NCBI RefSeq assembly: GCF_042648405.1
Contig: NZ_JBHRXV010000003.1
Coordinates: 124,001-188,000 of the forward strand
Direction of reading: 5' to 3'
DNA from: Sphingoaurantiacus capsulatus
GTDB lineage: Bacteria; Pseudomonadota; Alphaproteobacteria; Sphingomonadales; Sphingomonadaceae
DNA: 64,000 nt
Under the pieces are notes generated by a model. It had not been told where the DNA came from. It was given only the letters and a program-made list of their open reading frames with translations, and ran no database searches. A program made the position numbers and the translations under genes. Positions 26,959 to 35,659 of the stretch are shown here, one piece after another (the first letter of the stretch is position 1; each line of letters opens with the position of its first letter).

Positions 26959-28494
26959 GTGTATCAACCGGCAGTAGGCGCATTCGGCGCCGCGGGAGTC
27001 ACGGCCACTACCGCCCCGATCGGGCTGAAGCGCCCCGCGTTCAATCTTGCCCAACGCTTTCGCAATTTCGACGTCGCCGACCTCGACCTGATCGTCGACC
27101 TTGGCGACGAGATCGGCAGCCGCCGCTGGTGGCGCGGCCTCGCCACCCTGCTTTTCATCTCGATCGCTACCATCCAGATCGGCACGCGCCCGGTCGCGCT
27201 GCCCGGCGGCGCCCCGCCGGCCCTTACCGAAGAGCAGCTTCCGCTCCTCAGCCCCGCCACCATCGCGCCCCTCGCACTCGGCGGCACCACCGGCGAGCAG
27301 GTTGCCGCCACAAAGCGCGTCGTTCGCCTCGCCGAGCCGCCCGAGCGGCCGCGCATCGAGGTCGTTGCCCGCCTCGGCCGGTCGGACAGCGTGCAGGCCG
27401 CGCTTCGGCGCGCCGGCGTGTCGGCGCCCGAGGTGACCACCATCGTCGACTTGCTCGACGATGCGACCAACCTGCGCAGCGTCAAGCCGGGCACCGGCTT
27501 CGACCTCGTACTCGGCCGCCGCCCCAACAAGACAGTGCCGCGCCCGCTCGAAAGCCTCGCCTTCCGCGCCGCCTTCGAGCTGAAGCTCGAGGTCAACCGT
27601 GCCGCTGACGGCCAGCTCGCGTTGAAGCGCATCCCGATCGCCGTCGATAACACGCCGCTGCGCGTCTCCGGCCGGGTCGGCGGCAGCCTCTACAAGTCGG
27701 CGCGCGCCGCCGGCGTCCCCGCGGGCATCGTGTCCGAGTACATCAAGCTGCTGTCCTACGGGCTCGATTTCCAGCGCGACGTGAAGGGCGCCAACAACTT
27801 TGACATCGTCGTCGAGCACCGCCGCGCCGAGACCGGCGAGACCGAAACCGGCCGCCTGATCTATGCCGGCCTCGACCAGGGCAAGCGCAAGATCGAGCTG
27901 ATGCGCTGGGATCCGTCGAACGACCGCGAGCAATTCTTCCACGCCGACGGTTCCAGCGCCCGCAAGGGCCTGATGAAGACCCCGATCGACGGCGCGCGCA
28001 TGTCGTCGGGCTTCGGCATGCGCCTGCACCCGATCCTCGGCTATTCGCGCCTCCACAAGGGCGTCGACTTCGCCGCCGGCACCGGCACGCCGATCATGGC
28101 GGCGGCGAGCGGCACCGTGGTCTACGCCGGCGTCTACCGCGGCTACGGCAACCATGTCCGCATCCGCCATGCCAACGGCATCGAGACCACCTATTCGCAC
28201 ATGAGCCGCTTCGGCAAAGGTGGCCGAGTCGGCGCCCGCATCGAGCAGGGCCAGGTGATCGGCTATGTCGGCTCGACCGGCATGTCGACCGGCCCGCACC
28301 TCCACTATGAGGTCTATCTGAAGGGCCGCGCCGTCGACCCGCGCTCGGCCAAGCTGCCCTTCGGCGTCCAGCTCGCCGGCAGCGACATGTCGCGCTTCAA
28401 GGCCCGCATGGGCGAAGTCCGCAACCTGCGCGTGAAGGCGCCCGCCGCCGAGCAGGTCGCGGCGACGGACAAGAAGACGGAGAAGAAGGGCTAG
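26959..28494 (+). CDS. M23-family metallopeptidase (LytM-type murein endopeptidase), membrane-anchored
   Basis: A 511-residue envelope protein: short cytoplasmic tail, one membrane segment (about 60-77, WWRGLATLLFISIATIQIG), a periplasmic region with an OapA/LysM-like part (GRSDSVQAALRRAGVS then SVKPGTGFDLVLG), and a C-terminal peptidase domain. Zn ligands are His and Asp in RLHKGVDFAAGTGTPI and the HLHYE pair near the end of the domain, so it is predicted active. Such enzymes cut peptide cross-links during growth or division. The GTG at 26959 is the only reasonable start; its ribosome site is a G-run and poor. Confidence 0.9.
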   Translation: MYQPAVGAFGAAGVTATTAPIGLKRPAFNLAQRFRNFDVADLDLIVDLGDEIGSRRWWRGLATLLFISIATIQIGTRPVALPGGAPPALTEEQLPLLSPATIAPLALGGTTGEQVAATKRVVRLAEPPERPRIEVVARLGRSDSVQAALRRAGVSAPEVTTIVDLLDDATNLRSVKPGTGFDLVLGRRPNKTVPRPLESLAFRAAFELKLEVNRAADGQLALKRIPIAVDNTPLRVSGRVGGSLYKSARAAGVPAGIVSEYIKLLSYGLDFQRDVKGANNFDIVVEHRRAETGETETGRLIYAGLDQGKRKIELMRWDPSNDREQFFHADGSSARKGLMKTPIDGARMSSGFGMRLHPILGYSRLHKGVDFAAGTGTPIMAAASGTVVYAGVYRGYGNHVRIRHANGIETTYSHMSRFGKGGRVGARIEQGQVIGYVGSTGMSTGPHLHYEVYLKGRAVDPRSAKLPFGVQLAGSDMSRFKARMGEVRNLRVKAPAAEQVAATDKKTEKKG

Positions 28495-28547
28495 GCGACT
28501 CTTAGACCTCGCTCACGTCGACCCTCGCCGCCCTATCCCTCACATAT

Positions 28548-28640
28548 GTCATCCTGGCGAAAGTCAGGATCTCCGGTAATTTGCGGCGCGCACGGTCTCG
28601 CGCGCGCCCTCGGGGAGATCCTGACTTTCGTCAGGATGAC
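28548..28640. repeat. Intergenic inverted repeat (REP-like), copy 3
   Basis: Arms of 27 bases (28548-28574 and 28614-28640) with a single mismatch, separated by 39 bases that contain a further GCGCGC-rich hairpin. The tip begins GTCATCCTGGCGAAAG, a variant of the tips at 9585 and 11641. It lies between the convergent M23 and methyltransferase genes and probably terminates both. Confidence 0.8.
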
Positions 28641-28689
28641 GACCTTGCTTGGATGAGGGTCTCGGTGTGACGACCGGTTGCTTGAGCGA

Positions 28690-29550
28690 TCAACGCGACC
28701 AGCGGGCGAAGATGGCGGTGGGGAGCAGCTTGCCGCGGGCTTCCTCGCGGATGGTCATCTCGCCGACTTCGATGGTGCCGCCGAGATCGGCCATCGCTTC
28801 GGTCAGCAGCTCGCCGATTGCCACCGCCGACATGCGGATCGCGTAGACGGTCAGCACGAGGAAACGCGACTTGTCGTCGAGCAGCGCGCGACAGGCGGCG
28901 ATCATCTCGGGGAGCTTTTCGTAGAGCTCCCACACTTCGCCATTGGGGCCGCGGCCATATTTGGGCGGGTCGAGGATGATGCCGTCGTAGCGCTTCTCGC
29001 GCCGGCCCTCGCGCGCGGTGAACTTCAGCGCATCGTCGATCATCCAGCGGATCGGCCTGTCGGTGAGGCCGGAAAGCTTCTGGTTCTCGACGGCCGCGCC
29101 GATCGCCTTTTTGGACGCATCGACATGGGTGACGCGGGCACCGGCCGCCGCGCAGACGAGGCTGCCGACGCCGGTGTAGCCGAACAGGTTGAGTACCTCG
29201 ACGCCTTCCCCACAGCGATCGGCCATCCAGTCCCATTGCGGGGCCATGTCGGGGAAGAAGGCGAGATGGCGGAACGGGGTGTTCGACGCCCAGAACTTCA
29301 CCGGCCCGCGCGCCAGCGGCCAGGCCTGCGGCACCTTCGCCTCCAGCCGCCAGCGACCGCCACCATTTTCGTCGGAGCCGCCGACGAACTCACCGTCGGC
29401 CTGCCAGTCGTCGCTGGCCGGCGCCCACAGCGCCTGCGGCTCGGGACGAATGAAGCGGAAGCGGCCGTAGCGTTCGAGCTTGCGCCCGCCGCCGCTGTCG
29501 ATGAGGCCGTAGTCGCCCCACGGTTCGGTGACGAGCAGCGACAGCTCCAT
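28690..29550 (-). CDS. Class I SAM-dependent RNA methyltransferase
   Basis: A 286-residue methyltransferase. The SAM-binding glycine loop is NLFGYTGVGSLVCAAAGA followed by the acidic VDASKKAI, and the catalytic-type motif is ILDPPKYGRGPNGE, as in the RlmI/RlmL group of 23S rRNA m5C/m2G enzymes. The N-terminal region (about 1-110) lacks the PUA domain of RlmI. The ATG overlaps the M16 stop by one base (TGATG). It is the last gene of the long oxidase operon. The modified nucleotide cannot be read from sequence. Confidence 0.85.
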   Translation of the reverse strand: MELSLLVTEPWGDYGLIDSGGGRKLERYGRFRFIRPEPQALWAPASDDWQADGEFVGGSDENGGGRWRLEAKVPQAWPLARGPVKFWASNTPFRHLAFFPDMAPQWDWMADRCGEGVEVLNLFGYTGVGSLVCAAAGARVTHVDASKKAIGAAVENQKLSGLTDRPIRWMIDDALKFTAREGRREKRYDGIILDPPKYGRGPNGEVWELYEKLPEMIAACRALLDDKSRFLVLTVYAIRMSAVAIGELLTEAMADLGGTIEVGEMTIREEARGKLLPTAIFARWSR

Positions 29551-30779
29551 CACGCCGCCTGGAGCTTGATCGATCCGACGTGGGCGCGCGCCATCGGGCC
29601 GGCGAGCATGCGCTGCGCCGCGTCGCGCGCTGCCTCGACGGTGACGGCGTCGACCTTGGCGATAACGTCGGCGGGCGGCACCGGCGCGCCGTGGATCAGC
29701 ATCTGGCGCGCGAGATACTCGGCCCAACCGGCGGCGCCCTCGAGCGACATCAGCAGGCCTGCCTTCAACTGCGCCTTGGCGCGCGCCAGTTCGGCGGCAT
29801 CCAGGCCCTCGGCGCAGCGGCCGAGCACCTGCAGCGCGAGCGCGCTGGCGGCGGCGGCATTGTTGTTGGCGGTGGCGAGATAGACCGAAAACAACCCGGT
29901 ATCGTCGTAGGAGGTCAGCGTTGCATAGACGCTGTAGGCGAGGCCCCGCTCCTCGCGCAGCTCCTGGAACAGCCGCGAAGACATGCCGCCACCCGCCGCG
30001 GTAGCGAACAGCGTCAGCGGGTAATAGTCCGGCGCGCGGTGCGCCGCGGCTTCGTAACCGAAGGTCAGATGTGCCTGCTCGAACTTGCGACGATCGTGGC
30101 GCGTGCCGCCAGCGAACGAGGCGCGGGCGCTGTCCGGGTGCGCGCCGTCGGGCAGGTCGCCAAGCAGCCCTTCCGCCATGCGGACCAGCGCGTCGTGATC
30201 GACCTTGCCAGCCGCAGCGAACACGCAGGACGGGCCGCGGAACTGCGCGTCGAGCCAGCCGCGCAGATGCTCGGGGCCAATCGCCGCCAGCGATTCCTCG
30301 CTACCGAGGATCGAGCGGCCGAGCGGCTGGTCGGGGAAGGCGGCTTCCTGCAGATGATCGAACACGATGTCGTCGGGCGTGTCGCGCGCCTCGCCGAGTT
30401 CGGACAGCACGACGTCCTTCTCGCGCACCAGATCGTCGGCATCGAAGCGCGGGGCGCGGATCAGGTCGGCGATCAGCTCGAAGGCGAGCGGCACGTCGTC
30501 GCCGAGCACGCGGGCGTGGAAGGCGGTCATGTCGCGCGCGGTGTAGGCGTTGAGCTGGCCGCCGACGTCCTCGATCGCCTCGGCGATGGTGCGGGCGCTA
30601 CGGGTGGCGGTACCCTTGAACACCATATGCTCGAACAGATGCGCGATGCCGTTGATCGAGGCGTCCTCGAACCGCGAGCCGGTGTCGGCGTAGAGGCCGA
30701 GCGCGGCGGTCTCGGCGCCGGGCGTCGCGAGGGTGACGACGCGCAGGCCGTTGGCGAGGGTGGTGACCGCCAGGGTCAC
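29550..30779 (-). CDS. M16-family zinc peptidase (mitochondrial processing peptidase-like)
   Basis: A 409-residue pitrilysin-superfamily peptidase. The inverted zinc motif HLFEH (residues 47-51) lies in GIAHLFEHMVFKGT, and the distal Glu is provided by the ELGEARDTPDD helix region. It is a single-chain version of the processing-peptidase beta subunit with both M16 halves (about 1-200 and 200-409, with ERGLAYSVYATLTSY). The GTG 30779 start overlaps the thrC stop (GTGA). It is placed between thrC and the methyltransferase in the cta operon, an order commonly seen in sphingomonads. Substrates unknown. Confidence 0.9.
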   Translation of the reverse strand: MTLAVTTLANGLRVVTLATPGAETAALGLYADTGSRFEDASINGIAHLFEHMVFKGTATRSARTIAEAIEDVGGQLNAYTARDMTAFHARVLGDDVPLAFELIADLIRAPRFDADDLVREKDVVLSELGEARDTPDDIVFDHLQEAAFPDQPLGRSILGSEESLAAIGPEHLRGWLDAQFRGPSCVFAAAGKVDHDALVRMAEGLLGDLPDGAHPDSARASFAGGTRHDRRKFEQAHLTFGYEAAAHRAPDYYPLTLFATAAGGGMSSRLFQELREERGLAYSVYATLTSYDDTGLFSVYLATANNNAAAASALALQVLGRCAEGLDAAELARAKAQLKAGLLMSLEGAAGWAEYLARQMLIHGAPVPPADVIAKVDAVTVEAARDAAQRMLAGPMARAHVGSIKLQAA

Positions 30780-32167
30780 GCCGCCACCGCGCGGTCGGCG
30801 ATATAGGCCTCCACCGCGCCAAGCTCGGCCGGAAGCGTCGCGTAGCGCTCCTCGCGGTCGAACAGCCCGGCACAACGCGCGGGCATCGACGGGCGCATGC
30901 CGCTGGCGCGTTCCACCGCATCGGGGAATTTCGCAGGGTGCGCGGTCGCCAAGGTCACCACCGGCACGTCGGCCGGCAGATCGACCTTGCGCGCCGCGGC
31001 CAGGCCGATGGCGGTGTGCGGATCGATCAGCTCGTTCGCGTTGGCGCAGGCCCAGCGCAGCGCCAGTGCCATCGCATCCTCGTCGACGCGGTAGCTTTCG
31101 AACAGCTCAGCCTTGGCGCGCTCATTGCCCAGCGTCATCGACTTCGTCGCCTCGAAGCCCTTCATGACGCCGGCGAGCTTGGCGCCATCGCGATCGTGGA
31201 GGTCGAACAACAGCCGCTCGAAGTTCGAACTGACCTGAATGTCCATCGACGGCGCGGCGGTCGGCTGGACGGTGCCGCAGGAATAGTCGCCGGTCGACAG
31301 CGCGCGGTGCAGGATGTCGTTGACGTTGGTCGCGACCATCAGCTTCGCCACCGGCAGGCCCATCTTCGCCGCGACATAGCCGGCGAACACGTCGCCGAAA
31401 TTGCCGGTGGGCACCGAGAAGGCGACGGGCCGCTCGGGCGCACCGAGGCGTACCGCGGCGTAGAAATAATAGACCACCTGCGCCATCAGCCGGGCCCAGT
31501 TGATCGAGTTCACCGCCGACAGGCGGAAGCGCGACGCGAAGGAGGCGTCGTTGAACATCGCCTTCACCAGCGCCTGCGCGTCGTCGAAATTGCCCTCGAC
31601 GGCGATGTTATGGACGTTGGGCGCCATCACCGTCGTCATCTGCCGCCGCTGCACGTCGGAGACGCGGCCCAGCGGGTGCAGCATGAAGATGTCGACCTTG
31701 GCGCGGCCGGCGAGCGCCTGAATGGCGGCAGAGCCGGTATCGCCCGAGGTGGCGCCGACCACGGTCAGATGCTCCGACCGGTTCGACAGGAAGCGCTCGA
31801 ACAGCAGCCCGAGCAATTGCAGCGCCACATCCTTGAAGGCGAGCGTCGGCCCGTGGAACAGCTCGAGCAGCCACTGGCGTTCGTCGAGCTGCTTCAGCGG
31901 GGTGACGGCGGCGTGCGAGAAGCTGCCATAGGCCTGGGTCAGCAGATCGCGCAGCTCGTCCTCGGTCAGCGCATCGCCGACAAAGGGCCGGCAGACGCGC
32001 AACGCGGTCTCGACGTAGCTGAGGCCGGCGAGGTCGGCGATCTCCGCTTTCGACAGCGACGGCCAGCTTTCCGGCACATAGAGACCGCCGTCGCTCGCGA
32101 GCCCGGCGAGGGTGACGTTTTCGAAGTCGAGAACGGGTGCGTTCCCACGGGTGCTGACGTAGCGCAT
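30776..32167 (-). CDS. thrC: Threonine synthase
   Basis: Converts O-phosphohomoserine to threonine with PLP in the cytoplasm. 463 residues. The PLP lysine is Lys112 in GPTLAFKDVALQLLG, and the phosphate-binding region GATSGDTGSAAIQALAG follows. The N-terminus MRYVSTRGNAPVLDFENV is typical of the long class I-like form shared with fungi. It is embedded between SURF1 (44-base gap) and the M16 gene, so it is transcribed with the oxidase operon. I see no other threonine genes in the window. Confidence 0.96.
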   Translation of the reverse strand: MRYVSTRGNAPVLDFENVTLAGLASDGGLYVPESWPSLSKAEIADLAGLSYVETALRVCRPFVGDALTEDELRDLLTQAYGSFSHAAVTPLKQLDERQWLLELFHGPTLAFKDVALQLLGLLFERFLSNRSEHLTVVGATSGDTGSAAIQALAGRAKVDIFMLHPLGRVSDVQRRQMTTVMAPNVHNIAVEGNFDDAQALVKAMFNDASFASRFRLSAVNSINWARLMAQVVYYFYAAVRLGAPERPVAFSVPTGNFGDVFAGYVAAKMGLPVAKLMVATNVNDILHRALSTGDYSCGTVQPTAAPSMDIQVSSNFERLLFDLHDRDGAKLAGVMKGFEATKSMTLGNERAKAELFESYRVDEDAMALALRWACANANELIDPHTAIGLAAARKVDLPADVPVVTLATAHPAKFPDAVERASGMRPSMPARCAGLFDREERYATLPAELGAVEAYIADRAVAA

Positions 32168-32211
32168 CGCGTCGCGCTTAGCGGCTGGGGGCGGATTTTG
32201 CAAAGCGCCGC

Positions 32212-32790
32212 TCAAGCGGAACGGCGGATATAGATCAGGTAGATGAGGCTCAGCACCGCCGCGAACGCAAACCACTGGAAGGCATAGCCGCGGTGGTTGT
32301 TGGCGATGGTGTCGAGCGAGGGCCGCGCCTCGGCCGCGAGACGCGCATCCGCGGGGGCATCGGGGACCAGCAGGAAGGCCGGACTGCCTTCGCGCGGCAC
32401 CAGCCAGCCGGTGAAGCTGACGGGAATGGCCGTGGGCCGCAACGTCGGGTCCGACGCGACCCCGAGCGAGACGAGCAGCGGCTCGCCGCCGGCACGGTCG
32501 CAGCGGGCGATCTGGCGGTAGCCGGAGGCGCCGCTGGCAGCGCGGGCGGCAGTGGGCGCGCCGATGTGGGTGGCGGCGCAGGTAATGCGGACCTGGCGGA
32601 AGCTCAGCTCGTCCTTTCGGGCGGCGAGCTCTGCCGGGGCGCCGATCACCGGCGCCTCGGCGTTCGCGGCGAGGCGGCCGAGCAGGCCTTCCTTCCACTC
32701 GGCGCGTTGGAGCTGCCAGAAGCCGAGCGCGATCATCGCCGGCACCATCAGCAGCACCAGTAGGGTCGGGACGAGCGGCAGGCGGCGCAT
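32212..32790 (-). CDS. SURF1-family cytochrome c oxidase assembly protein
   Basis: A 192-residue two-helix membrane protein: N-terminal segment (about 7-24, VPTLLVLLMVPAMIALGFWQL, with the family W-Q) and C-terminal segment (about 165-187, WFAFAAVLSLIYLIYI), joined by a periplasmic loop with VSFTGWLVP. SURF1 helps insert heme a into subunit I. The family NNHRGYAFQWFAFA motif is present. The start overlaps the DUF983 stop by one base (TGATG). It sits inside the cta operon as expected. Confidence 0.9.
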   Translation of the reverse strand: MRRLPLVPTLLVLLMVPAMIALGFWQLQRAEWKEGLLGRLAANAEAPVIGAPAELAARKDELSFRQVRITCAATHIGAPTAARAASGASGYRQIARCDRAGGEPLLVSLGVASDPTLRPTAIPVSFTGWLVPREGSPAFLLVPDAPADARLAAEARPSLDTIANNHRGYAFQWFAFAAVLSLIYLIYIRRSA

Positions 32791-33146
32791 CAGTCCTCCC
32801 CTTCCCGGCTTTCGGCGGCCTGATGGCGATATTCGAGACCGAGCAGCACACCCTTGCCAACGCGCAGTGCGGCGATGGTGGCGACGATGATGATCGGCGG
32901 CCAGATCAGCGCATGCCCCCACCAAGGCGGCGCCAACGCGAGTTCGAGCCAGAGCGCGAGGCCGACGACGAGGCCGCCGATGATCAGGGTGAGGAAAGCC
33001 GCCGGCCCATCGCCGACGTTGAAGGCGGCGATGTCGAGGCCGCAGGCCGGGCAATTCTCGCGAAAGCGGAGCAGGCCGACATAGATCGGCCCGCGGCCGC
33101 AGCGAGGGCAGACGCCTCTCGCCGCAGCGCGGGCCGGATCCGTCAT
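32790..33146 (-). CDS. DUF983-family zinc-ribbon membrane protein
   Basis: A 118-residue protein with two CxxC pairs at the N-terminus (GVCPRCGRG and NCPACG), a likely small metal-binding ribbon, then two membrane helices (about 50-70, LTLIIGGLVVGLALWLEL and 78-98, LIWPPIIIVATIAAL). DUF983 proteins occur almost always in aa3 oxidase operons of alphaproteobacteria and are thought to help assembly, perhaps copper handling. It begins 10 bases after ctaE and is coupled to SURF1. Confidence 0.85.
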   Translation of the reverse strand: MTDPARAAARGVCPRCGRGPIYVGLLRFRENCPACGLDIAAFNVGDGPAAFLTLIIGGLVVGLALWLELALAPPWWGHALIWPPIIIVATIAALRVGKGVLLGLEYRHQAAESREGED

Positions 33147-33156
33147 CGATAAAGGC

Positions 33157-33987
33157 TTAGTGGCTGCCCGCGACGATCGCGGCGCCGAAGTCGCTGCCCC
33201 ACACATAGATGGCGAGGAACAGGAACAGCCACACGACATCGACGAAGTGCCAGTACCAGGCCGCCGCCTCGAAACCGAAGTGGTGCGTCGGGGTGAACTG
33301 GCCCTTATAGACGCGGGCAAGGCAGACGATCAGGAAGATCGTGCCGACCAGCACGTGGAAGCCGTGGAAGCCGGTCGCCATGTAGAAGGTCGAGCTGTAG
33401 ATATTGCCCGCGAAGCTGAATGCCGCGTGCTGATACTCATAGGCCTGCACCGCCGAGAACAGCGCGCCGAGGACGATGGTCAGCCACAGGCCCTTCTTCA
33501 GACCGTCGCGGTCGCCGTGGATCAGCGCATGGTGCGCCCAGGTCACCGTTGTGCCCGAGAGCAGCAGGATCAGCGTGTTGAGCAGCGGGAACATGAAGGG
33601 ATCGAGCAGCTCGATACCCTTCGGCGGCCACACGCCGCCGATGATCTCGACGTCCGACGGCGCCAGCGCTGCGTTGAAATAGGCCCAGAACCAGGCGACG
33701 AAGAACATGACCTCGGAGGCGATGAACAGGATCATGCCGTAGCGGTGATGAAGCTGGACGACCGGCGTATGGTCGCCGCCTTCGGCCTCGGCGATGACCT
33801 GCGACCACCAGCCGAAGAAGGTGAACAGCACGCCGAGCGTGCCGATGGCGAACACCCACGGGCCCCATGCCTGCTCATGCATCCACGCGATCGCGCCCGA
33901 CGCCATGATCAGCGCCGTCATCGAGCCGATCAGCGGCCACGGGCTCGGCGGCAGGATATGATAGTCGTGGTTCTTGGCACCCGCCAT
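33157..33987 (-). CDS. ctaE: Cytochrome c oxidase subunit III
   Basis: A 276-residue inner-membrane subunit with seven predicted helices, opening AGAKNHDYHILPPSPWPLIGSM. It contains the conserved core FIASEVMFFVAWFWAYFN with the lipid-contacting Glu, and the C-terminal HHFGFEAAAWYWHFVDVVWLFLF. It stabilises subunit I proton uptake in the aa3 complex. It follows ctaG by 6 bases and precedes the DUF983 gene. Confidence 0.97.
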   Translation of the reverse strand: MAGAKNHDYHILPPSPWPLIGSMTALIMASGAIAWMHEQAWGPWVFAIGTLGVLFTFFGWWSQVIAEAEGGDHTPVVQLHHRYGMILFIASEVMFFVAWFWAYFNAALAPSDVEIIGGVWPPKGIELLDPFMFPLLNTLILLLSGTTVTWAHHALIHGDRDGLKKGLWLTIVLGALFSAVQAYEYQHAAFSFAGNIYSSTFYMATGFHGFHVLVGTIFLIVCLARVYKGQFTPTHHFGFEAAAWYWHFVDVVWLFLFLAIYVWGSDFGAAIVAGSH

Positions 33988-33993
33988 GTCAGC

Positions 33994-34587
33994 TCATCCC
34001 TGATTGGGCGCAGGTTTGGCCTGCGCCGTCTTGACCGCCTTCTGCCCCGACGCCGTCGGCGTGTCCACGGGGAAGAAGGTGTAGCTCAGCGTGATCTCGT
34101 CGATGCGATGCCCGTCGGGGTCGTCGGCGATCGCGGGATCGACGAAATAGGTGACCGGCATGTCGACGGTCTGTCCCGGCTGCAGCGTCTGCTCGGTAAA
34201 ACAGAAGCAGGCGATCTTCACGAAGAAGCTGCCGGCAGTGTCGGGCGACACGTTGTAGCTCGCCGTCCCGGTGATCGGCTTGTCGCTGTGGTTGGTCGCC
34301 CGGTAGAAGGCCAGCCGGCGCTCGCCGATCTTCACCGTCTCGTGCGTCTTCACCGGCTTGAACGACCAGGACAGGCCGGGCGCGACATTGGCGTCGAAGC
34401 GAACGCTGATCGTCTGCTCGAGCGGCTTGGCCGGTACGTCGCTTTCGCTGGCGAACATCGTGGTGCCGCCAAAGCCGGTGACCTGACAGAACAACTGGTA
34501 GAGCGGCACGCTCGCATAGGCGAGGCCGACCATCGCCACCGCGGCGCCCGCCGCGATCAGCCCGGTGCGGGTGTTCGAGCGCGCCAT
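33994..34587 (-). CDS. ctaG: Cytochrome c oxidase copper chaperone CtaG/Cox11
   Basis: A 197-residue protein, one N-terminal membrane helix (about 8-28) followed by an immunoglobulin-like periplasmic domain. The copper-binding CFCF motif is at about 128-131 (KIACFCFTEQTL). It delivers Cu(B) to subunit I. The ATG at 34587 overlaps the stop of the small upstream membrane gene by one base. The C-terminus is a short disordered Ala/Lys/Pro tail. Confidence 0.96.
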   Translation of the reverse strand: MARSNTRTGLIAAGAAVAMVGLAYASVPLYQLFCQVTGFGGTTMFASESDVPAKPLEQTISVRFDANVAPGLSWSFKPVKTHETVKIGERRLAFYRATNHSDKPITGTASYNVSPDTAGSFFVKIACFCFTEQTLQPGQTVDMPVTYFVDPAIADDPDGHRIDEITLSYTFFPVDTPTASGQKAVKTAQAKPAPNQG

Positions 34588-34700
34588 CAGCTCATCCGCG
34601 CGATGGTAATGAAATAGAACAGCGCCGCGAAGGCAACGAGGACGAGGCCGAGCACCAGATTGCGGCTGCGCTGCCGCTTCTTGAATTCTTCCTGCGTCAT
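34587..34700 (-). CDS. Small single-helix membrane protein of the cta operon
   Basis: A 37-residue protein MTQEEFKKRQRSRNLV... with a charged N-terminus and a single hydrophobic helix (about 14-33, NLVLGLVLVAFAALFYFITI) ending RMS. It overlaps ctaB upstream (ATGA) and ctaG downstream (TGATG), so its frame is held by coupling on both sides, which argues strongly that it is real. Similar tiny genes sit between ctaB and ctaG in alphaproteobacteria (often called CoxF or left unannotated). It is possibly an assembly factor or a minor oxidase subunit; function unproven. Confidence 0.85.
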   Translation of the reverse strand: MTQEEFKKRQRSRNLVLGLVLVAFAALFYFITIARMS

Positions 34701-35635
34701 GCCAGCACCCAGCGATCGAGGACCAGCGCGGCGAACAGCGCGAAGAGATAGAGGATCGAGAAGGCGAACAGCCGCTTCTCGGGCGTCATCTCGGCCGGAT
34801 CAGTGGCGCGGTTGCGATAGACGGCGAACGCCAGCGCGAGGAACACCGCGCCGAGGCCGGCGGCGGCAACACCGTAGATCGCGCCGCTCAGCCCGAGCGC
34901 CCAGGGTGCCACGGACGCGGCGACCAGCGGCGGCGTGTAGAGCAGCACCTGGCGGCGCGTCTCGGTGGCGCCGGCGACGACGGGGAGCATCGGCACGCCG
35001 GCGTTGGCGTAGTCGGTACGCACGAACAGCGCGAGCGCCCAGAAGTGCGGCGGCGTCCAGAGGAAGATGATCGCGAACAGCAGCACCGGCAGTGTGCTGA
35101 CGTCGCCGGTCGCCGCCGCCCAGCCGATCACCGGCGGGAAGGCGCCGGCGGCGCCGCCGATGACGATGTTCTGCGGCGTCCGGCGCTTCAGCCAGACGGT
35201 GTAGATGAAAACGTAGAAGAGGATCGAGGCGAGCAGCAGCAACGCCGCCACAGCGTTGACCGCCAGGTACATCACCGTGACCGAGCCGACGGCGAGCGTG
35301 ATGCCGAAGGCGAGCGCCGAGCCGGGGTCCATGCGCCCGGCGGGCAGCGGCCGGCCGGCGGTGCGCTTCATCGCGGCATCGAGATCGATCTCGTACCATT
35401 GGTTGAGCGCGCCGGCGGCACCGGCACCGACCGCGATGCAGAGGATCGCGGTGAAGGCGAGGACGGGGTGGAGGTGGCCGGGCGCCGCGAGCAGGCCGCA
35501 GAGCCCGGTGAACACCACCAACGTCATGACGCGCGGCTTCAGCAGCGCGAAATAATCGCGCCAGTCCGCCGGCAACGCCGGGGCAGTTGCCCCGGCGAGG
35601 ACCGGCGTGTCGGCCATCACGTCACCGCTACGCAT
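34697..35635 (-). CDS. ctaB: Protoheme IX farnesyltransferase (heme O synthase)
   Basis: Transfers farnesyl to heme b giving heme O, the precursor of heme a in the aa3 oxidase. 312 residues, UbiA superfamily, about nine membrane helices. The first Asp-rich motif is in LNQWYEIDLDAAMKRTAGRPLPAGR and the second region in NAGVPMLPVVAGATETR. ATG 35635 is used, but ATG 35617 (MADTPVLAG) is also possible. It lies 24 bases after ctaD and is coupled to the small membrane gene. Confidence 0.96.
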   Translation of the reverse strand: MRSGDVMADTPVLAGATAPALPADWRDYFALLKPRVMTLVVFTGLCGLLAAPGHLHPVLAFTAILCIAVGAGAAGALNQWYEIDLDAAMKRTAGRPLPAGRMDPGSALAFGITLAVGSVTVMYLAVNAVAALLLLASILFYVFIYTVWLKRRTPQNIVIGGAAGAFPPVIGWAAATGDVSTLPVLLFAIIFLWTPPHFWALALFVRTDYANAGVPMLPVVAGATETRRQVLLYTPPLVAASVAPWALGLSGAIYGVAAAGLGAVFLALAFAVYRNRATDPAEMTPEKRLFAFSILYLFALFAALVLDRWVLA

Positions 35636-35659
35636 CGTCTTACCCTGTTTTCACCGACC

